From Desulfosporosinus sp. OT (GTDB lineage: Bacteria > Bacillota > Desulfitobacteriia > Desulfitobacteriales > Desulfitobacteriaceae): 34,872 bases of DNA. The notes beneath the pieces were generated by a model that worked only from the letters and a program-made list of their open reading frames with translations, was not told where the DNA came from and ran no database searches. The position numbers and the translations under genes were made by a program. How positions within the stretch are numbered: position 1 is the stretch's first letter; each line of letters begins with the position of its first letter. The DNA is taken from assembly GCF_000224515.1 (NCBI RefSeq), contig NZ_AGAF01000042.1, positions 1 through 34,872 on the forward strand. The letters run 5' to 3'. Shown piece after piece: positions 30,067 to 34,872 of this stretch.

Positions 30067-33000
30067 TTATTTGACAACGATAAGTAGTTCTCCGGCCTTG
30101 ACCTGCTGACCTTCCTTGATCTTCACTGAACTGACAATCCCTGCAATAGAGCTCGTGATCCTTGTTTCCATTTTCATAGCTTCGACAACCGCTAATGGCT
30201 GGTTCTCAGTTACCGTGTCCCCTTCTTTAACCAGCAATGACACGACAGTCCCTGGGATAGGCGACCCGATTTCATTTTTATTGTCAGGGTCTGCCATCTC
30301 CGTCAAACTGTATTCTCCCAACTGGCTGAGAAGGTTGATGCTGCTCCAGTTCTTGTCCTTGATTTTGATTTCTCTTCTATTCCTGTTGACTTCAAAAACT
30401 ATCGTCCTGTAGCCCTCCGGATCTGGCTTCTCAATAGAGCGAAGCTTGATCATTAGGCTTCTGCCTTCAGCAACTTCAGCCTCGATGATTTCTCCTTCGT
30501 GAAGGCCGTGGAAGAACACATCGCTCCCGAGTCTGCTTAGGTCTCCGTATTCGGCAGCAATTTTCAAGAACCCTTCAAACACTTCCGGGTACAGGGCGTA
30601 GCTCAGGATATCTTGCTTCGTTGGTTCAAATTCAAATTTATTCCTCAGGTGCTTGGCGATACTGGCAAGATCCTCGTCGGGGAGCAGTTCACCTGGACGC
30701 GCGGTTATCGGTTTTTCTCCTTTCAGTACCAGCTTCTGGAGCTTCTCTGGGAATCCTCCCATCGGCTGGCCCATCATCCCCATGAAATACGATACAACCG
30801 AATCAGGAAAAGCCATATTTTCCGCTTTCTCATAAATATTCTCCGGGGTGAGGTTATTCTGAACCATAAATATGGCGAAATCACCTACAACTTTTGAGGA
30901 CGGAGTGACTTTCACGATATCCCCCAACATTTCGTTGACTGTCTTGAACATTTCCTTGATCTCCGTGAACTTATGCCCGAGACCGAAACTTTCCACTTGA
31001 GGCTTAAGGTTGGAGTACTGCCCTCCGGGAATCTCATAATTGTAGATTTCAGCCGATCCCGATTTCAGGCCTGACTCGAACTTGCCATAGACCGGTCGTA
31101 CCGCTTCCCAATAGTCCGATACCTTTTGGATTCCCTTCAGATCAATGGCCGGATCCCTTTCCATATTCTTAAGTGCTGCAGCAATTGAATTCATGGCCGG
31201 CTGGCTCGTTAGGCCGGACATGCTGTTGAACGCAGTGTCCACAATATCTACCCCGGCTTCCACAGCCATAAGAACCGTTGCCACCCCATTACCTGTGGTG
31301 TCGTGGGTATGGAGGTGGATAGGAATTCCGATCTCGTTCTTTAAGGCGCTGACCAGCTTGTAAGCTGCATGGGGCTTCAGAAGAGCCGACATGTCTTTGA
31401 TGCCCAGGATATGGGCTCCGGTTTTTTCCAGATCTTTGGCGAGCTTGATATAGTAATCCAGATTATATTTTTTCTTGCTGCTATCAAGGATATCCCCGGT
31501 ATAACAGATACAAGGTTCGGCGATCTTCCCGCTCTTTAAGACTTCCTCAATAGAAATTTCCATGCCTCTCAGCTCATTTAGGGAGTCAAAGATTCTGAAG
31601 ACATCGATACCTGCGACTGCTGACTCTTTAATGAATTCCCGGATAACATTGTCAGGATAGTTTTTATAGCCTACCCCATTAGCTCCTCGTATGAGCATCT
31701 GGAACAGAATGTTCGGGACTCTTTTTCTCAGTTGCTCAAGCCTGGCCCACGGAGACTCCTTGAGGAACCTGTAGGCCACGTCAAAGGTCGCGCCACCCCA
31801 CATTTCCAGAGAAAATAGGTCCTTGCCGTAGACCGAAGTTGCTTTGGCGATCTTGAGCATGTCCTTGGTCCTGATTCTTGTCGCCATCAGAGACTGATGA
31901 GCATCCCGCATGGTCGTGTCTGTAAGCAACACTTTCTTCTGATCGTTTATCCATTTAACCAGCCCTCCGGCGCCTTGAGTATCCAGGATCTGCTTGGTGC
32001 CGCTCAGATCACCCGAACTGATTCCGTCGATTTGGGGCACCTTAGGGATATCGTATTGTGGCTTTATCCCCATCGCCTCGTTGACCACGACATTGCCGAG
32101 GAACTTCAGAAGTCGGCTTTCATCATCAGTCTTCTGGGTGAGCGAGATCAGGTCGGGATTTTCCTCGATGAAACCGGTATGGCATTCTCCGTTCAAAAAC
32201 AAGGGGTGATTGAGCACATTGATTAGAAAGCCGGTATTGGTCTTGACTCCTGTAATCTGCGTTTCAGTTATAGAGCGGATGGATTTCTTGATGGCATCCT
32301 GAAAACTCCTGGACCAAGAGATATTCTTGACAAGGAGACTGTCATAATAAGGGCTGATTTCAGCTCCCGTGAATCCGTTGCCACCGTCCAACCTGATCCC
32401 AAATCCCGAACCGGTCCTGTAGGATTCGATCTTCCCGGTATCAGGAGCAAAATTAGTCGAAGGATCCTCCGTTGTGATCCTGCATTGAATGGAATATCCG
32501 TTGAGCCTGATGTCCTCCTGCGAGTTTATCCCGATCTCAGGAGAATTCAGGGCGTTTCCTTGGGCGATCTGGATCTGAGCCTGTACGAGATCTATCCCTG
32601 TAACCATCTCTGTCACCGTGTGCTCAACCTGGATCCGTGGATTCATTTCAATGAAATAATAATTCCCCTGGTTGTCTACCAGAAATTCGAGAGTTCCTGC
32701 GCTCCTATAGTTTACAAACTTGGCAATTTTCAGGGCGTCCTGATAAATATTATTTCTTATTTCTTGGGGGACTGAAAAGGCCGGAGTAAATTCCACGACC
32801 TTCTGGTGCCTTCTCTGGATTGAACAATCCCGTTCAAACATATGAACTATATTGCCGTACTTGTCCCCGAGGACCTGCACTTCGACATGCTTCGGTTTTT
32901 CAATGAATTTTTCCATAAAGATATGATCGATGCCAAAGGCTTTTTTCGCCTCACTTTTAGCACTTAAGAAGGCAGAATCCAGCTCACTCTCGTCTCTGAC

Positions 33001-33519
33001 AATCCGCATTCCCCTTCCACCGCCTCCCGCAGCTGCCTTAAGCATCAGGGGGTAACCACACTCAGTCGCGTGGATTTTTGCTTCAGCCACAGTTTTAACA
33101 TCCTTCTCATAACCAGGGATGATCGGAACTCCAACTTCCTTGGCGACGATCTTTGACTTAATCTTATCTCCCAGCCTGTCCATCATCTCTGCCGTCGGCC
33201 CGATGAATTCGATACCTTCCTGCTCGCAGCGCAGGGCAAATTCAGGGTTTTCCGACAAAAAGCCGTATCCTGGATGGATGGCATCCACACCCTTCTTGAG
33301 TGCCAAGCTGATGATCTCCTCAATATTCAGATAAGCATCAACAGGACTCCTGCCTTCGCCGATGAGATAAGCCTCATCGGCTTTGCTTCTGAAGAGAGAA
33401 TATTTGTCTTCGTTGGAATAGATAGCAACAGTCCTTATTCCCAGTTCATTGCAGGCTCTGAACACCCTAATCGCAATTTCGCCTCTATTGGCGACCATCA
33501 CCTTTTTAAAATCACCCAT
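30067..33519 (-). CDS. pyc: Pyruvate carboxylase
   Basis: Biotin enzyme that carboxylates pyruvate to oxaloacetate using ATP and bicarbonate, feeding the citrate cycle and gluconeogenesis; cytosolic tetramer. All domains are in one 1150-residue chain. Biotin carboxylase spans about 1-455: KVMVANRGEIAIRVFRAC, the ATP-grasp loop AAAGGGGRGMR, and the FIEMNPRIQVEHTVTE segment. The carboxyltransferase spans about 530-800 and contains LLTDTTMRDAHQSLMATR and the metal-site HLHTHDTTGNG. The PYC_OADA conserved region follows to about 1010. The biotinyl domain is C-terminal, with biotinylated K1116 in VVEAMKMETRI. ATG 33519 follows AGGAAG by 5 bases. It is a single gene; no BirA gene is in the window. 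Confidence 0.96.
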   Translation of the reverse strand: MGDFKKVMVANRGEIAIRVFRACNELGIRTVAIYSNEDKYSLFRSKADEAYLIGEGRSPVDAYLNIEEIISLALKKGVDAIHPGYGFLSENPEFALRCEQEGIEFIGPTAEMMDRLGDKIKSKIVAKEVGVPIIPGYEKDVKTVAEAKIHATECGYPLMLKAAAGGGGRGMRIVRDESELDSAFLSAKSEAKKAFGIDHIFMEKFIEKPKHVEVQVLGDKYGNIVHMFERDCSIQRRHQKVVEFTPAFSVPQEIRNNIYQDALKIAKFVNYRSAGTLEFLVDNQGNYYFIEMNPRIQVEHTVTEMVTGIDLVQAQIQIAQGNALNSPEIGINSQEDIRLNGYSIQCRITTEDPSTNFAPDTGKIESYRTGSGFGIRLDGGNGFTGAEISPYYDSLLVKNISWSRSFQDAIKKSIRSITETQITGVKTNTGFLINVLNHPLFLNGECHTGFIEENPDLISLTQKTDDESRLLKFLGNVVVNEAMGIKPQYDIPKVPQIDGISSGDLSGTKQILDTQGAGGLVKWINDQKKVLLTDTTMRDAHQSLMATRIRTKDMLKIAKATSVYGKDLFSLEMWGGATFDVAYRFLKESPWARLEQLRKRVPNILFQMLIRGANGVGYKNYPDNVIREFIKESAVAGIDVFRIFDSLNELRGMEISIEEVLKSGKIAEPCICYTGDILDSSKKKYNLDYYIKLAKDLEKTGAHILGIKDMSALLKPHAAYKLVSALKNEIGIPIHLHTHDTTGNGVATVLMAVEAGVDIVDTAFNSMSGLTSQPAMNSIAAALKNMERDPAIDLKGIQKVSDYWEAVRPVYGKFESGLKSGSAEIYNYEIPGGQYSNLKPQVESFGLGHKFTEIKEMFKTVNEMLGDIVKVTPSSKVVGDFAIFMVQNNLTPENIYEKAENMAFPDSVVSYFMGMMGQPMGGFPEKLQKLVLKGEKPITARPGELLPDEDLASIAKHLRNKFEFEPTKQDILSYALYPEVFEGFLKIAAEYGDLSRLGSDVFFHGLHEGEIIEAEVAEGRSLMIKLRSIEKPDPEGYRTIVFEVNRNRREIKIKDKNWSSINLLSQLGEYSLTEMADPDNKNEIGSPIPGTVVSLLVKEGDTVTENQPLAVVEAMKMETRITSSIAGIVSSVKIKEGQQVKAGELLIVVK

Positions 33520-33772
33520 GATGTCTTCCTGGTTTCCAAATACTAAACAATTCTATGCATTTGCCCAATATCTTCACTTTGCCGACTAAACAAAGCGGTA
33601 GCATCACAGGATTCAGCTACTAGGGTCAATACTCTCGTATCAAACATCCGCGAGCCTATGGAAGCTCCATTAAGTACATCAGATGTGCGACTGTTAGTCG
33701 CCCTTAAAGGTCACTCCGCACAAGCCTTTCAACTAAGTGTACTTGCGCAGTGGTTTAGTTTAAGTTCAATCG

Positions 33773-33985
33773 TTAAGCAATCCCCAGTAGAAGTTTCCTA
33801 CGCACTAACCATAAACCAGGCGTGTTCACTTCCTTCCGGTTTTTAAATAATTTATTAACCTGTTTGCTGATTTCGCTCCACTGGCCCCAGGCGTTCATTT
33901 TCTTGAAGGCCGTTAGTTTTTTCTTGGGTACTAATTTATCTTGAAGTAGTTTCGGCACAGCTTCTTTCAAACCGTAACTTCGCCT
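33773..33985 (-). pseudogene. Short coding-like fragment of unknown origin
   Basis: An open stretch encodes a lysine-rich, helical segment (EARRSYGLKEAVPKLLQDKLV ... WGQWSEISKQVNKLFKNRK). The only start in it is a TTG at 33970 without a clear ribosome site. Composition looks protein-like, but I do not recognise a family and the fragment ends abruptly. It may be a piece of a lost gene. The flanking 33520-33772 shows nothing I can support. Confidence 0.25.
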
Positions 33986-34048
33986 CGCTTCATCTGGTAT
34001 TCTACAATTATTGGTAATTACCTCTTGGAATCACAAGAAAAGTAACTG

Positions 34049-34081
34049 AGTAGCATCATAATCTAAAATTATGATGCTACT
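34049..34081. repeat. Perfect 14-bp inverted repeat
   Basis: AGTAGCATCATAAT (34049-34062) and ATTATGATGCTACT (34068-34081) with a 5-base spacer. Neither side carries a clean U tract, so it may be a terminator stripped of its context, or a regulatory or repetitive element in the decayed right-hand region. Confidence 0.5.
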
Positions 34082-34337
34082 TAAGCTAAAAAGCATTAAA
34101 TCGCCATTTTTAATCGTATACCTTCATTTTCAAGAAACATATTTATGTCTTCTAGTGATATTCTCATCATCGTCTTCAATATATATTCTTTCTTTCGATT
34201 CTAACCTATGTAATCGTCCTTACCCTTTTGAAAATAGGCAATCAATCTATGGTGCTTTCTTAGCACGTTATTTTTTGATTATACCATCAATGGCTCTGCA
34301 GCAGAAACCCCTATTTTGTGCAGAATCATCTCCTCAC

Positions 34338-34620
34338 TGTTAATCGCCGAATTCCTGACAGGCATGGCAAAGAGTATTTACTTGTAACAACTGTAGGCAA
34401 TCATGAATCAAAACAATACAATATTGATAACGCTTACTTAAGAGTTCCAGGTTGTTAACAAAAAAATCCAAATCAACAGCATGAATCAAATTACTGGAAG
34501 AATATCTATGGTTAAGTATCTTCGCTCCCTACTAACCCAGCTTTTAGTTATTTTAATACCCCTCTACGGAAATCTATGGACTGAAGATACACGATCTTTT
34601 TTGCCAAGTGATGTCTCCTG
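34338..34620 (-). pseudogene. Degenerate coding remnant (unknown family)
   Basis: On the minus strand a short frame opens with a TTG behind CAGGAG (MAKKIVYLQSIDFRRGVLK, then stop). A second, later frame reads NLIHAVDLDFFVNN, LELLSKRYQYCIVLIHDCLQ and LLQVNTLCHACQEFGD before its stop. Both look like real protein sequence by composition, but stops separate them, as in a decayed gene. I do not recognise the family. Confidence 0.3.
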
Positions 34621-34872
34621 TTACAGCTTTGAATATGCTTGCAAAATCGACTCTACCGCTTTCACTACTTCAGATTCCTGCACAGTCGTATAAAGCATAC
34701 ATTCCAAATCATTCTCGGGAATTGTAAACTTAGCAGCCAGTAAACTCGATCGTTATTTTTTCTACGCAATGCAACTTTAATTCCATCAATTATAAAAGCA
34801 TACTTCTGATCGGTTATGTGGTTATTTATTTCCTCCAAAAGAGACTGCACCCTTTTCCAACGTATCTGTTGG
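34621..34872 (-). pseudogene. Frameshifted C-terminal fragment of an unknown protein, cut by the window edge
   Basis: The minus-strand frame entering at the right edge reads QSLLEEINNHITDQKYAFII and DGIKVALRRKNNDR. It then loses sense in its own frame, while the next frame continues as SLLAAKFTIPENDLECMLYT and TVQESEVVKAVESILQAYSKL to a stop at 34621. A single missing base near the AAAAAATAACGATCG segment (about 34770-34756) would join them. The joined product looks like a genuine helical C-terminal domain, family unknown. Sequencing error is an alternative to decay. Confidence 0.4.

Noticed and set aside
34071..34343. 90-residue plus-strand frame
   Set aside because: It has Ser/Leu-rich composition typical of antisense to coding-like sequence, no ribosome site, and it overlaps the perfect inverted repeat at 34049-34081.

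Overview
The window looks like chromosomal DNA of an anaerobic, endospore-lineage Firmicute, most like the Desulfosporosinus/Desulfitobacterium group (inference). The reasons are strong AGGAGG-type ribosome binding sites, frequent TTG and GTG starts, a B12 riboswitch driving cobT-cobU-cobS, a DUF1659/DUF2922/YvrJ gene set, a chromosomal ParM-like actin, and a full-length pyruvate carboxylase. No rRNA, tRNA, CRISPR array or intact insertion sequence was seen.

Left part (1-4557). A minus-strand set encodes DUF1659, DUF2922 and a YvrJ-like membrane segment fused to a zinc amidase of the PGRP/T7-lysozyme type. It lies behind a strong promoter overlapped by a perfect LexA-type SOS box, followed by a highly structured leader. 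An XRE repressor-like gene lies just upstream and an N-acyl-D-amino-acid deacylase gene lies to its right on the plus strand.

Defence-like operon (4558-10076, minus). Three adjacent genes encode, in order of transcription, a coiled-coil protein with about 16 near-identical 9-residue repeats and a DUF2325-like C-terminus, a McrB-like AAA+ NTPase, and a McrC-like DUF2357/DUF524 PD-(D/E)XK nuclease. This is the best candidate for an unusual system: a McrBC-like (type IV restriction-like) module with a rapidly varying coiled-coil partner.

Middle part (10250-18469). It holds asnB, a CorC/HlyC-type CBS membrane protein whose best start codon appears to be AUC, a ParM-like actin with a ribbon-helix-helix partner that carries a DTQ microsatellite, and then the B12-regulated cobalamin lower-ligand genes cobT-cobU-cobS.

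Right part (18567-34872). It holds a class I/II aminotransferase, a GAF-GAF-GGDEF diguanylate cyclase, a VTT/TVP38 membrane protein, a PspA plus Tim44-like envelope pair, an SGNH hydrolase, a possible small RNA, a VC0807-family membrane protein, a NarL-type two-component system with direct repeats ahead of it, a NAGPA-type phosphodiester glycosidase, a decayed potassium-channel gene, and pyruvate carboxylase. The last 1.3 kb holds only broken coding fragments.
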